A stretch of 64,000 bases of DNA from Anaeramoeba ignava. Taxonomy: Eukaryota > Metamonada > Anaeramoebidae. Where the stretch lies: positions 620,001 through 684,000 of the forward strand of contig JAPDFW010000022.1 in the NCBI GenBank assembly GCA_028826165.1, in the 5' to 3' direction. Shown one piece after another: positions 10,681 through 22,410 of this stretch. The first letter of the stretch is position 1. Each line of letters begins with the position of its first letter. The translations under genes were made by a program, and so were the position numbers. Below the pieces are notes generated by a model, which was not told where the DNA came from, made no database searches, and saw only the letters and a program-made list of their open reading frames with translations.

Positions 10681-10822
10681 TAAACAAACAGTATTTAAGA
10701 GTATTATTAAAAAGAAAAAAATTTTTATCATTTTTTCTTTTTCTTTTTCTTTCTTTTTCCTTTTTTTCTTTATTAAATTTAGTTTATTGTTTTAATTTAA
10801 ATTTAATTTAAATTTAATTTAA

Positions 10823-13800
10823 ATGACTTCTTTATTTCAAAAATTTAATGAACCTTCTAAAAATGAAGAAGAAAAAAGACAAATTATTCAAAATCTTTCC
10901 AAAAAATCAGTTAATGAAAGAGTTTCTTTTGCAACTGAATTTTGTAAATCTCTTCTTTCTCCATTTCAACAAGATCCTTCAATTGAAAAATTATTTAATC
11001 ATTTTCTTTCTTATGTAAAAAAAACAATATCACAAAATTTTAAATCACAAATTTCCCATATTTATTCATATATTTATTCATATATTTATTCATATATTTA
11101 TTCCAATATTTATTCCTATATTTATTCCAATATTTATTTATATATTTATTCCAATATTTATTTAAATATTTATTCCAATATTTATTCATATATTTATTCA
11201 TATATTTATTCATATATTTATTCCAATATTTATTCATATATTTATTCATATATTTATTCATATATTTATTCATATATTTATTCATATATTTATAATTTAA
11301 ATATTTATTAAATTTTTTAAACAATATTTATTCATATATTTATTCATATTTTTATTCATATTTTTCATTTATTTTTCATTTTTTTTATTAAATTTATTCC
11401 AATATTTATTCCAATATTTATTCAAATATTTATTCAATATTTATTCATATATTTATTCCAATATTTATTCAAAATATATTTATTCAATATTTATTCCAAT
11501 ATTTATTTAAATATTTATTCAATATTTATTCAAATATTTATTTTAAATATTTATTCCTATATTTATTTAAATATTTATTCAATATTTATTCATATATTTA
11601 TTCCAATATTTATTCCAATATTTATTCATATATTTATTCAAATATTTATTCAAATATTTATTCCAATATTTATTCATATATTTATTTAAAAATTTATTCA
11701 TATATTTATTCCTATATTTATTTAAATATTTATTCAAATATTTATTCCAATATTTATTCCAATATTTATTCCAATATTTATTCCAATATTTATTCCAATA
11801 TTTATTCATATATTTATTCCAATATTTATTTAAATATTTATTCAAAAATTTATTCATATATTTATTTAATTATTTATTTCAATATTTATTCCAATATTTA
11901 TTTAATTATTTATTCAAATATTTATTCAAATATTTATTCATATATTTATTAAAATATTTAATTAAATTATTAGATAAATGACTTTTCACCTCAAGATCTT
12001 TCTGATTTAATTGGATTGGTTTTTAGAGGAATTTTTAAAGAAGGAGATTTTGAAGGACAACCTTTTATTTTAAATATTATTCCAAAATCTGTTTCTTTAC
12101 TTGAAAATTTTGCACTGGAAAAACAAAACAAACATAAATTTATCCAAATATCTTGTGTAGAGGGAAAAAAGAATAAGAAGTTAACACTATCTATATTTCG
12201 TAACTATATTTTTTCATTTCTTATAAAACAAAAATGGCCTCAAAATTTATCCATCTCAATGATATCAATGATTCGCGAAATGGAATTGAATGAAGAAGAA
12301 ACAACCACACTTTTGAAGTCGTTGAGTTCCAAACTCAAAGAATCTGAACCTCAAAATCTACCTTCTTTTATCCATAAACTTCTTTTAATCAAAAATAATC
12401 GAGAAAAAACAATGAAAATTGTTGTGAAGTTTCTGAATAATATTCAATATTATTTTACCCAAACTAACACAAAAAAACTTTGGGAAATTTGCGCAAAATC
12501 AATCGAGCACATCAACCTCGCAGCAAGACAATCACCAGCATTAGGAAAGATGATCATCAACAAATTCAAAAAATTCTCACCAAAAAATTTCTCTGCATTC
12601 AACATAACACTTCTGTTTGCACTTACATACATTCAAAGATTCTCAACAGAACTTAATGGGATTCTCCACAAAATAGTCAATGATGCTTGCGATTCTGAAA
12701 TTTATATGGCAAGCGAAAGTTGGTTCAAAAAAATTCATCACGAAATTAACAAGAGAGAAAAAAATAACGAAAATATCCCCCAAAATGAAAATAACGAAAA
12801 TATCCCCCCAAAAATTAATGACACTTTCAAGATGATTATCAAGAATAATGCTGAGCATAAATGGTATCATGTCCATCCCAAAATGCTGAACTTTGCGACA
12901 CAATTGATTGATAAATTTGCTGTTGTGAAGGGAAAAAACACAACAACAATAACAGCAACAACGAAATGGGGATTAACAACACCAGGTCATGTTATGATCA
13001 CGCGGAATTTCACGACAAAACAAAAGGAGATGATTGATTTAGCGAAGCTGATTATCAAGGAGATTTTCTCCTGTGATGAAAGTGCACAACGAACTGTTTT
13101 GTCATTAATTTTTGCTCGAATAATCTCGAAGACACCCAATAGTTACTTCTACATATCAATCTTGCACGATCTTGTCCTGCAAAATCCGCAGGCATTCCAA
13201 CAAGAACATCATCAAAAAACCCTTATTCATGGGATCGATTACATCAATCTTGAGCCTTCTGATTTGTTGCTAATGGTTATTGCACTGAATTCGCTTCTTT
13301 CTGACTCTCCAGAGCTTTTTGACCGCATGCTTCTTGCTCTCCGCCAGATGCAAATCTCAAGTGATGTTGATTCTCGTGTGATTGCTGTTGTGGGTCTTGC
13401 AAAATTAACATCTGTCAAAATTCCCCAGAAGTTGCCACAGATTTATGAGGCTGTTTTCTGGTCTTTGAGACAGCAAGGACCTGTTAAACTCCAATTTTAT
13501 CACCAAATACAAGAAATTTTGGATCATCAAATTTTGCTTTTAAGATCACAAAAAGAGGATCAAAATGAAAATTCTCAATCTCAATACAAATCTCAATCAC
13601 AACCTTCTGGTGAACCAACATTGGCTCTTGTTTCTATACTTGATACTCTTGCGGCTCAACTTTCGGCTCATTTCCAACCTGCAGAACTTGTTTCAAAACG
13701 CGATAAACAAATGGGACGCATCAAGATTGATAACTGCATTGATAATTCCTCACCTCCGCGAATAGTTGAACCGATCCCTGTTCTTCTTCTGTGTCTCTCG

Positions 13801-16131
13801 AATTGTTTGAATGCAATACGCTCTGTTGTACCAGATTCAAAATCTCGTGAGAAGACGATCCACAATTACAAGATAATCAGAAGCAACTTTGAAAAGATGG
13901 GGATTCAACTTGCACAGACAAATTCCGAAGAGTTTGAGTTTCATCGAGACACTTCATTTGTTTTAACAAGTCCTCTTGGGAAAATCAACTACTTAATTGC
14001 TATTATGCTTCTTGGTTCGTATGAAGTTTACATTTCTCATTTCGCAACTCGATATCGCAATTCAAATGCAAAAAAACAAAAATATCTACAGCTTATTTGT
14101 CAGTTAATTGAGAAATATGACTCTTTAAAAATTCTCGTTTCAGTTCCAACAAAAAGACCCAAAATGCAATCTCAAAAAAAGAGGAAGAAAAAAACAAACG
14201 AAGATGAGGATCAAGAAAAAAATGTTCAACCTATTATTGATTTAGATGCAAACACAAAGCAGCGCAAGTCCCATTCACTTGAAAACAATTTCTACGATGC
14301 AATTTCACTATTCGACCCGCGAGTTGTGTCTTTCAGCACTGTCGAAATAGCGATCTATTTACTGGAACTTCTCAATGATAAGCGTCCTGAAGATTTTCTT
14401 CTGATTGGAGGTGTTTATCAAGTTTATCACTATGCAATCTCAGTTATGCTAAGAAGAATACCGTTGATAGAGCTTGATCTCCAAGTCATGCCGCATATTT
14501 GGTCATTGTATCACAACCCACAAGAAGAAAGACAGAAGATCTTCTCACTATATCAGACAGCATCTCGTTTGCTGATCCAAAATTATGGTCGACGAAAAAT
14601 TCCCAAATATATTTCCGATATTGACGAAGAAATGCTCACCGAAAATACACAAACAAACACAAATTCTATTAAACAAGACTCGCATAATAGTGCTCCGCAA
14701 GATGCGGATGAGAAAACCCAAAAGAAGAAAAAGCCAGCATATCCAAATGAGAATCTTGGAACAATGACACTGTCTGCACTTGAGAAAATCCTAAGTCAAA
14801 TTATTACTTTTAATTTTAATATAGATAACGCTCCAAGCATTCTCCTCAATAACATGTTTCTTGAAAGCTCTCAGTCACATAAGTCATCAGAACCATCAAT
14901 GCAGAAGCATCTCCAGAAGTTCCTTGATTGGATAAAGGGGTTGATTGAAGAGAAATCTGCGAAGGAAATTGAGATCTTCTGCCAGATCGCAAATCACGTC
15001 GCAAAAGTAACACATGAAATAAAGGATTGCGCTTCATGGATTTCCAACTTTCTGCGCAATGTCTCCATATCAAAAGTAAACCTCTCCAAAACTCTTCTTT
15101 CTTTGAGTCTTAATATTATTCTTTTATCAGACCATCTCGATCTCCTTTTCTTTATCGAGGAAATTGCTTCTGATCTTGAACGAGAATTCAAAACTGCAAG
15201 AACAAAAATGGATCAGGAAGATGAACCAAGTTTTTTTCCACACTTTATCAACTCAAAAACTCATCCTCATCTTGCAAACGAACTTGTAAAATTCCTCAAC
15301 TTCGATATTCTTCCCGAAATTGAACTTGGAATTGACCAAGATATACACACTGCGATAATCTACACAGACAAAAACATTTCTCTTCTTGTTGATTCACTTA
15401 AACATGTTGCAAATGTTATCACGAAACTGCTAAGATCATTTGTCCCTATTTTTCCAACAGTTATTAAATTTTTCCAAATTTTGCAAAAGGTTGCTTTTGT
15501 TTTGGAAAAAAGTCCTGAAACTTCACCTCCACCAAATAAATTCCAACAAATTTTCCACAAAGAATCTGGTTGGTATAATGTTTTAAAGAAAAACGTTGAA
15601 GTTTTCATTGATTTTTGCTATAATTCAAAAGCTAAAAATTTAGGAATTGATAAAATTAGTTCAGTTTCACTTCAAATTGAGAAATTTGAAAGTCAACTTA
15701 TTCTTTTATCAAAAAGATTTGGAATCAAAATTCTCAAAAGATTAAAACTTAGTTCATATCATCAAGTTAATTTTGAAGATGTTCCTTCAGTTAATTCGAA
15801 TTCAACAAATTCAGAAAGGAAATCACAAAAGAAATCACAAAAAACAAAAGAAGAATCAAATAAAAAAACAAATAAGAAATCACATAAAAAATCAAATAAA
15901 AAATCAAATAAAAAATCAAATGAAAAATCAAATAAAGAATCAAATGAAAAATCAAAAGAAAAATCAAAAGAAGAATCAAATAAAGAATCAAATAAAGAAT
16001 CAAATAAATCAAAAGAAGAATTAAAAGAAGAATCAAATAAAGAATCAAATAAATCAAAAGAAGAATCAAATAAAAAATCAAATAAAAAATCAAATAAAGA
16101 AAAATCAAAAAGAAAAAGAAGAATCAAATAA
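10823..16131 (+). CDS. FANCI: Fanconi anaemia group I protein
   Basis: Exon 1 is 10823-11014 and exon 2 is 11974-16131; the phase-0 junction restores [17 protein letters not shown]. The product is about 1449 residues (human FANCI is 1328). The alpha-solenoid signature aligns with human [15 protein letters not shown] for [21 protein letters not shown] for LLLSVTRIQRF, and [12 protein letters not shown] near the C-terminus for the human YEKFLIHLSKK. FANCI pairs with FANCD2 as the DNA clamp of interstrand-crosslink repair. Lys648 in GRIKIDNCI sits where human Lys523 (PLKLEACI) is monoubiquitinated. The last 120 residues are an SNKK/SNKE repeat replacing the short basic tail. Base composition across 12400-15500 is clearly less AT-biased than the neighbours. 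The 3' reading frame is uncertain (see 16132-16424). Confidence 0.9.
11015..11973 (+). repeat. FANCI intron 1 filled by a 12-nt array
   Basis: The 959-base intron begins GTAAAAAAAA and ends ATTATTAG. Its interior repeats a 12-nt unit TTCATATATTTA with variants (CCAATA, AAATA). Because 12 is a multiple of three, both strands carry long false open frames (YSYI on plus, NKYM/NKYW on minus). Confidence 0.9.
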
Positions 16132-16424
16132 AAAACCAAAAGAAGAATCAAAAAAGAAAATCAAATAAAGAATCAAATAAAGAATCAAATAAAAAATCAC
16201 ATAAAAAATCAAATAAAAAATCAAATAAAGAATCAAATAAAAAACCAAATAAAAAACCAAAAGAAGAATCACATAAAAAACCAAAAGAAGAATTAAAAGA
16301 AGAATCAAATAAAAAATCAAATAAAGAATCAAATGAAAAATCAAATAAAAAAGCAAAAGAAGAATCACATAAAAAATCACATAAAAAAGCTCGTCATAAA
16401 AAATCACATTCAAAAAAAGATTAA
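16132..16424 (+). other. Out-of-frame continuation of the FANCI repeat tail
   Basis: The [12 protein letters not shown] coding repeat continues past the stop at 16129-16131 but in other frames: one from about 16118 to 16165, then another from 16182 to a TAA at 16422-16424. The second ends in a unique basic sequence, KKARHKKSHSKKD, which looks like a genuine FANCI-style lysine-rich terminus. Two single-base deletions would make the whole 11974-16424 stretch one frame. Homopolymer errors in the assembly or a true recent frame change are both possible. Confidence 0.6.
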
Positions 16425-16568
16425 AAATATTTCTTCTTCTTTCTTTTTTTTATATTAATTTAATTTGAATTGCTTTTTAAAACTTTGATTTTTTTTTCTA
16501 AAAAAAAAATTAAAAAAAAAATACAAATTTCTTTCTCTTTTTCTCTTTAATTTCTTTTATCAAATTAT

Positions 16569-19500
16569 TCAATCATTTTCTAATTGTCTAACCCAATCTT
16601 CAAATTCATTTTTCTCACAAATAAAATGATACAAATCAACTTCATCAATAGATTTTTGAAGAATAATTGAAAATATTGAAATCTTATCAGAATATCTAGA
16701 TTGAAAATCAATTTGAATAATCTTTTTCAAATAAACGAAATCAATAGGTTCCGTTTTGGTTGGTAATAAACTTGGTTCTTTTTCAAAAATAAAGAGATAA
16801 TCACCTTGAATTTGAACAAATCTCTTTTGAAAATTTTGATTATTTTCTCCTTTTCCAAAATATAAATATCCTTGTTTTTTAATCCTTTTTTTCGCAATTA
16901 TTTTTTGTATTTCTGAAAATTCTAATTGGTTTTCTTCATTTTGTTCAATATTTGAATATGCTTGATAAACTAATTCCACTTTCTTTTCAATTGGTAAATA
17001 TTTGTTATTAAATTCTTCAACTGAGTTTTTCAAAAATTCAATTTCTTTTCTTTTTAAACATATTTTTTCAAGAAAATCTTTTGCTCTAAAAGAACCTGAT
17101 TCTGATAAAAAATCATTTTCAAATCCCCGAAACATTGTTTGAATTTCTGAGAAAAATTTAAGTGATATTTTTTTCTGTTTGTTTCTTTTTGTATTCTTTA
17201 TATTATCAAGAAATAATGAATATATAAATATTGGTGATTCAAAATATTCTGTATTATCAAAAGAATTTGAAATTTTATCAAAATTGTTCATTGAAAATTC
17301 TTCACTTTTCTGACAATTAATAATTTTTTCAAAAAAATTGCTAGAAATTATTTGTTGTTTTATTTCTTTTTTGTTATCTAAAGTTTCTGTTATTGTATTG
17401 ATTGGATTTTCCATCATTTTTTCCAAAGCATATTTCTTTGCATTTTCGAAAATGGATTTAACTGTCTATTTTTTTTTAAATTTTAATTTTAATTTTAATT
17501 TTAATTTTAATTTTAATTTAATTTTTTTTACTTCTTCTAAATTTGGAATGAATAAATTTTTCATGAAATCATTTATAAAATCTATTATTTGTGAAACCAT
17601 AAAATCTTGATGAACCAAATTTAAAAATTTTTTAAATATTAATTTATGAAGCTTTAAAGAATCCAATTCTAAAAATAATTAAAATTAAAATTGAAATTAA
17701 AATTCATTTATAAAATTAAATTATTCAATTTTTACTTGAAGAGAGTAATTTCATAACATTTTGATTTGCAAGAATTTGAGATGATAATTCACTAAAAAAT
17801 ATCACCAAGAAATTATAAATCACAAAAGCAATATGAATTGCTCTTAAAATATTTTCATCATTTTCGGATTTTAATTCATTTTCTTCAATAATTACAATGA
17901 AAATTTTTTTCCATAAATCTTCGAAATTAAAATTTGGAATATTGTTAATTTGTAATTCAATTTCTTGATAAAAGTCTGTAACATCATTCTTTGAAATTAA
18001 ACTCATTTCATAATGTAAAAGAATGTATTGTATTGTATGAATTAATTGAAGAGATAATTTAGAAGGACGAAACTAATTAAAATTAAAATTAAAATTAAAA
18101 TTAAAATTAAAATTAAAATTAAAATTAAAATTAAAATTAAAATTAAAATTAATAAAATTAAAATTAAAATTTGAATTAAAATTAAAATTAAAATTAAAAT
18201 TAATATTGAAATTAAAATTTGAAATTAATATTTGAAATTAAAATTTGAATTTATATTTAAAATTAATTAATATTTGAAATTATATTTAAAATTAATATTT
18301 GAAATTAATATTTGAAATTAATATTTGAAATTAAAATTTGAAATTAATATTTGAAATTAATATTTGAAATTAAAATTAAAATAAAATTTGAAATTAATAT
18401 TTAAAATTAATATTTAAAATTATATTTAAAATATTTGAATTTATCTACATTTTCATCCTTTTCTGAGTTAATAAAACCAAAATGTAAATCAACATTTTGT
18501 AAATCTGAATATTTCTCTGAAAATTGTAACATATTGGAAAATTTCTTAATCGTTTCATTTCCATTTTGAATAAATTTTTGCATTTCTTCAAACAATTGAT
18601 TATGGTCCTTTTCAAAAGATACAAGCATTTGAATATTATCTAATACAGCAAATTTAGGTGTTTCTAATAAATTTTGTTTATAAAAAGTTTGATTTTTAAC
18701 TTTTTTCTTTTTCTTGTTTTTTTTCTCTTTTTTTTCTTTTTCAATTTGAGATTCTAATTCTTCAGTTTTCTTTTCTAAATCAACAATAATTTTCTCTTCA
18801 TTTTTGATTTTCTCATAAACTTGTTGAATTTGATTAGAAACTGGTTTTTTTTTTGTTATTTTTTGTGTCTTTGGGAACATAAAAGCATTTCGAAATTTAT
18901 GAATTTCTAAATTTGCTGATTTTGGAGAAACAGGATTAGTACGAGGAAATTTCATGTTCATTTTCTCCAAAAGTTGTGAAATATATCCTGTTTTTTGTGT
19001 TTCTGTTTCAATTTTTAAATTTGGTTTTTTTTTTGATTTTCTTTTCGGAACTGAGTTTTCCTTTGTATTTTTTGATTGATTTTCGTTTTTTAATTGCTTT
19101 GTATTTTTTGGTTGATTTTTTTGTTCTTTAAATCGGTCAATTACAGTTGAAATTTGATTTTTTGAATCTTCATTTTTTGGGTTTTGTTTTTTTCTAGATT
19201 TTGCTTTTTGGATTAAATCTTGAATGTTGTTTGGCAGTTCTTTATCTTTTGAAGATAATTGAGAATTTGAACTCCATAAAAAAATATTGCAAATAAATTT
19301 AATAATTTCATCTTCATTTCCCTAATAAATATTTTTTCTTTTTAAAATGAAATTATTATTATTTATATTTGTGGATTATAAAATACATTAACGATATCGT
19401 CAGGTGTACAAATAAATCTGGAGTATGTTGTTTGCGAAATTAATTCTATTAATTTGTTTGCTCTTTCTTTTATTTCTTTAAGTTGGAGAACTTCCAAAAA

Positions 19501-21519
19501 GTTTGCATTTCCTTGCAAAGTTTCTTTGAGTAAGTAAGAAAGGCAGATTGAATCCTTTTTAATTTATAAATTTAATTATAAATTTAATTATAAATTTATT
19601 TATAAATTTAATTATAAATTTAATTATAAATTTAATTATAAATTTATTTATAAATTTAATTATAAATTTAATTATAAATTTAATTATAAATTTAATTATA
19701 AATTTGATTATAAATTTAATTATAAATTTAATTATAAATTTTGAAATAAATATAATTATAAATTTAATTATAAATATAATTATAAATATAATTATAAATT
19801 TAATTATAAATTTAAATATAAATATAATTATAAATTTAATTATAAATATAATTATAAATTTAATTATAAATTTAATTATAAATATAATTATAAATTTAAT
19901 TATAAATTTAATTATAAATTTAATTATAAATTTAATTATAAATTTAATTATAAATTTAATTATAAATTTGATTATAAATTTGATTATAAATTTAATTATA
20001 AATTTAATTATAAATTTAATTATAAATTTAATTATAAATATAATTATAAATTTAATTATAAATTTAATTATAAATTTAATTATAAATTTAATTATAAATA
20101 TTATTATAAATTTAATTATAAATATAATTATAAATATAATTATAAATATTATTATATAAATTTTTATTATAAATTTAATTATAAATTTAATTATAAATTT
20201 AATTATAAATTTAATTATAAATTTAATTATAAATTAATTAATTATAAAATCTCATTATAAATTTATTTATAAAATTATAAATTTAAATATAAATAAATTA
20301 ATTATAAAAATATAATATAAATAAATATAATTATAAATATAATTATATTATAAATATAATTATAAATTAAATTTAATTATAAATTTAATTATAAAAATTT
20401 AATTATAAATTTAATTATAAATTTAATTATAAATATTATTATAAGCTAGAATTTAATTATAAATTTAATTATAAATTTAATTATAAATATTATTATAAAA
20501 TATATTTATATAATTATATAAAATTATAATTTAAATTTAATTATAAATTTAATTATAAATTTTATTATAAATTTAATTATAAATTTAATTATAAAATATA
20601 ATTATAAATATAATTATAGATTTGGGATTATAAATTTAATTATAAATATAATTATAAATTTAATTATAAATATAATTATAAATATAATTATAAATTTAAT
20701 TATAAATTTAATTATAAATTTAATTAATTATAAATATAATTATAAATTTAATTATAAATTTAATTATAAATTTATTATAAAATATAATTATATTTGATTA
20801 TAAATTTTTAATTATAAATTTAATTATAAATTTAATTATAAATTTAATTTAAAAATTATAAATAATTATTATAATTATATTTGATTTAATTTATAAATTT
20901 AATTATAAATTTAATTATAAATATAATTATAAATTTAATTATAAATTTAATTATAAATTTAATTATAAATTTTAATTATAAATTTAATTATAAATTTAAT
21001 TATAAATTTAATTATAAATTTAATTATAAATTTAATTATATATTTAATTATAAATTTAATTATAAATTTAATTATAAATTTAATTATAAATTTAATTATA
21101 AATTTAATTATAAATTTAATTATAAATTTAATTATAAATTTAATTATAAATTTAATTATAAATTTAATTATAAATTTAATTATAAATTTAATTATAAATT
21201 TAATTATAAATTTAATTATAAATTTAATTATAAATATAATTATAAATTAAATTTATAAATTTAATAATTATAAATTTAATTATAAATTTAATTACAAATA
21301 TAATTATAAATTTAATTATAGAATTTTTACATGTAAATCAGATCCAAAATTCTCAATTTTTCTATTCAAACTTTTCGTTAAATGAAAATTCACCCAATTT
21401 ATTAAAACTTGCTTTGGGGAAAGATTTTTATCTTCTTTTGAACTAAAAAGTTGAGCAGAAGGATGATATCTTACTCTATATAGCAAAGCTCTTGCTTCTA
21501 AAGAAAGATTAGAAGACAT
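16569..21519 (-). CDS. CH domain / coiled-coil / PH domain protein, 6 exons
   Basis: Exons are 21331-21519, 19387-19554, 18449-19321, 17736-18072, 17532-17668 and 16569-17465; phases close throughout for 866 residues. Residues about 33-150 form one calponin-homology domain assembled over three exons: SPKQVLINWVNFHL, SDLH-DSICLSYLL, RFICTPDDIVN-GNEDEIIKFICNIF. A lysine-rich linker and a coiled coil follow (about residues 290-330, EKKTEELESQIEKEKKEKK), then a helical region I cannot assign. The C-terminus is a PH domain (KQGYLYFGKG, KRFVQIQGDYLFIFEKEPS, final WVRQLEND). CH and PH domains suggest an actin- and phosphoinositide-linked cytoskeletal role. The first intron, 1.8 kb, interrupts the CH domain. 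Confidence 0.8.
18073..18448 (-). repeat. Intron 3 of the CH/PH gene, AAAATT array
   Basis: This 376-base intron is nearly pure TTAAAA/AATATTTG-type repeat. On the minus strand it begins GTAGATAAA and ends AATTAG. No gene lies within it. Confidence 0.85.
19555..21330 (-). repeat. 1.8 kb satellite intron, 12-nt unit TTTAATTATAAA
   Basis: This 1776-base intron of the CH/PH gene consists almost entirely of a 12-nt unit with A/T transitions at a few positions. The block from about 20900 to 21240 is almost perfect; 20160-20900 is more degraded and has shortened units. The 151-residue open frame at 19704-20159 is an artefact. Splice ends are GTAAAAAT and AAAAAG. Confidence 0.92.
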
Positions 21520-21571
21520 TTTTCTTTTTGCTTTTTTTTTTGTTAATTTTTGTTAATTTAAAAAAATGAAA

Positions 21572-21587
21572 GAAAAAAATGAAAAAA
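21572..21587 (-). promoter_or_regulatory. T-rich CAT motif upstream of the CH/PH gene
   Basis: On the minus strand this is the exact 16-mer TTTTTTCATTTTTTTC, 52 bases before the ATG at 21519, followed by a second CATTTTTTT. The rest of the 263-base gap to the next gene is T-rich spacer without an ORF. Confidence 0.5.
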
Positions 21588-21782
21588 TAAATTAAAAAAA
21601 AATTGTTTTTTTATTTAGATTTTGTTTCTTTCTTAAAATTAAAAATTAGAATAAAAACTAAATGATATTTGACATAAAAAACTATCAAAATTTGATTTGA
21701 TTTTTTTAAATTTCCTGTAATTAATTCTTTAATTAAATTTCTTTCCATTTCATTTCAATCTTTTATTATTTTTTAAATTGTT

Positions 21783-22072
21783 TTATTTCTTTTTTTTTTC
21801 GTATTCATTTTTATTTGGTTGAAGAATTGGACTAACCCATTTTTGAAAGACTGCCTTTGCAAAAGATCTTCCAAATCCAATTGCAACTCCATAAACAAAG
21901 GGTTCAGCAACCTTTTAATTCATTTTAAAAGATATTTTTTCATTTTTTCAATTTTTAAATTAAATTAAAATTTTTTAAATGATTTATTTACCAAATGTAT
22001 AAATTTATAATAAGTATCTCCAAAAAAACTGCTTTCATCTTTTTCTTCTTCTTCTCCTTTTTTGGTATTCAT
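21783..22072 (-). CDS. 69-residue protein with possible membrane helix, 2 exons
   Basis: Exons 21992-22072 and 21783-21911 join in phase 0 across an 80-base GT-AG intron, giving 69 residues. The N-terminal 15 are acidic and basic (MNTKKGEEEEKDES). Then comes a hydrophobic, glycine-bearing stretch (LVAEPFVYGVAIGFGRSFA) that could be a short membrane helix, and a lysine tail. Size and layout recall small tail-anchored or organelle-import subunits, but I recognise no family. A CATTTTTTTC motif precedes the start on the minus strand, which supports it as a real gene. Confidence 0.55.
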
Positions 22073-22410
22073 TTTAATTTCAATATAAAAATAAATTTAA
22101 AAATTTAAAAAAATGAAAGAAAAAAATGATTTTTAATTTTTCAATTTTTTTAATTTTTTTAATTTAATTTTTTTAAAAAAAAAAAGATCATTTGAATTAA
22201 GAAAGAAATTTGGTTTTAAATTCAAAATGAAGTTTAATTTTGAAAATAAAAAAAATTTTCTCTTTTTGTTTTTTTTTTCCAATTTCCAAATTTGAAGTTT
22301 TTTTTTTAAAGAAAGAAAAAATTCGAATTAAAGAAAGAAAAGGTGAACGAAAAAGGAGAAGATATCAATATTTTGATATTAAAGTTTGAAAATTTAAATC
22401 TAAAAGAAAT

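Noticed and set aside
15762-16151. Minus-strand [11 protein letters not shown]
   Set aside because: Shadow of the FANCI SNKK repeat tail.
19704-20159. 151-codon ORF reading NLIINIII
   Set aside because: It lies wholly inside the 12-nt array intron of the CH/PH gene on the other strand.
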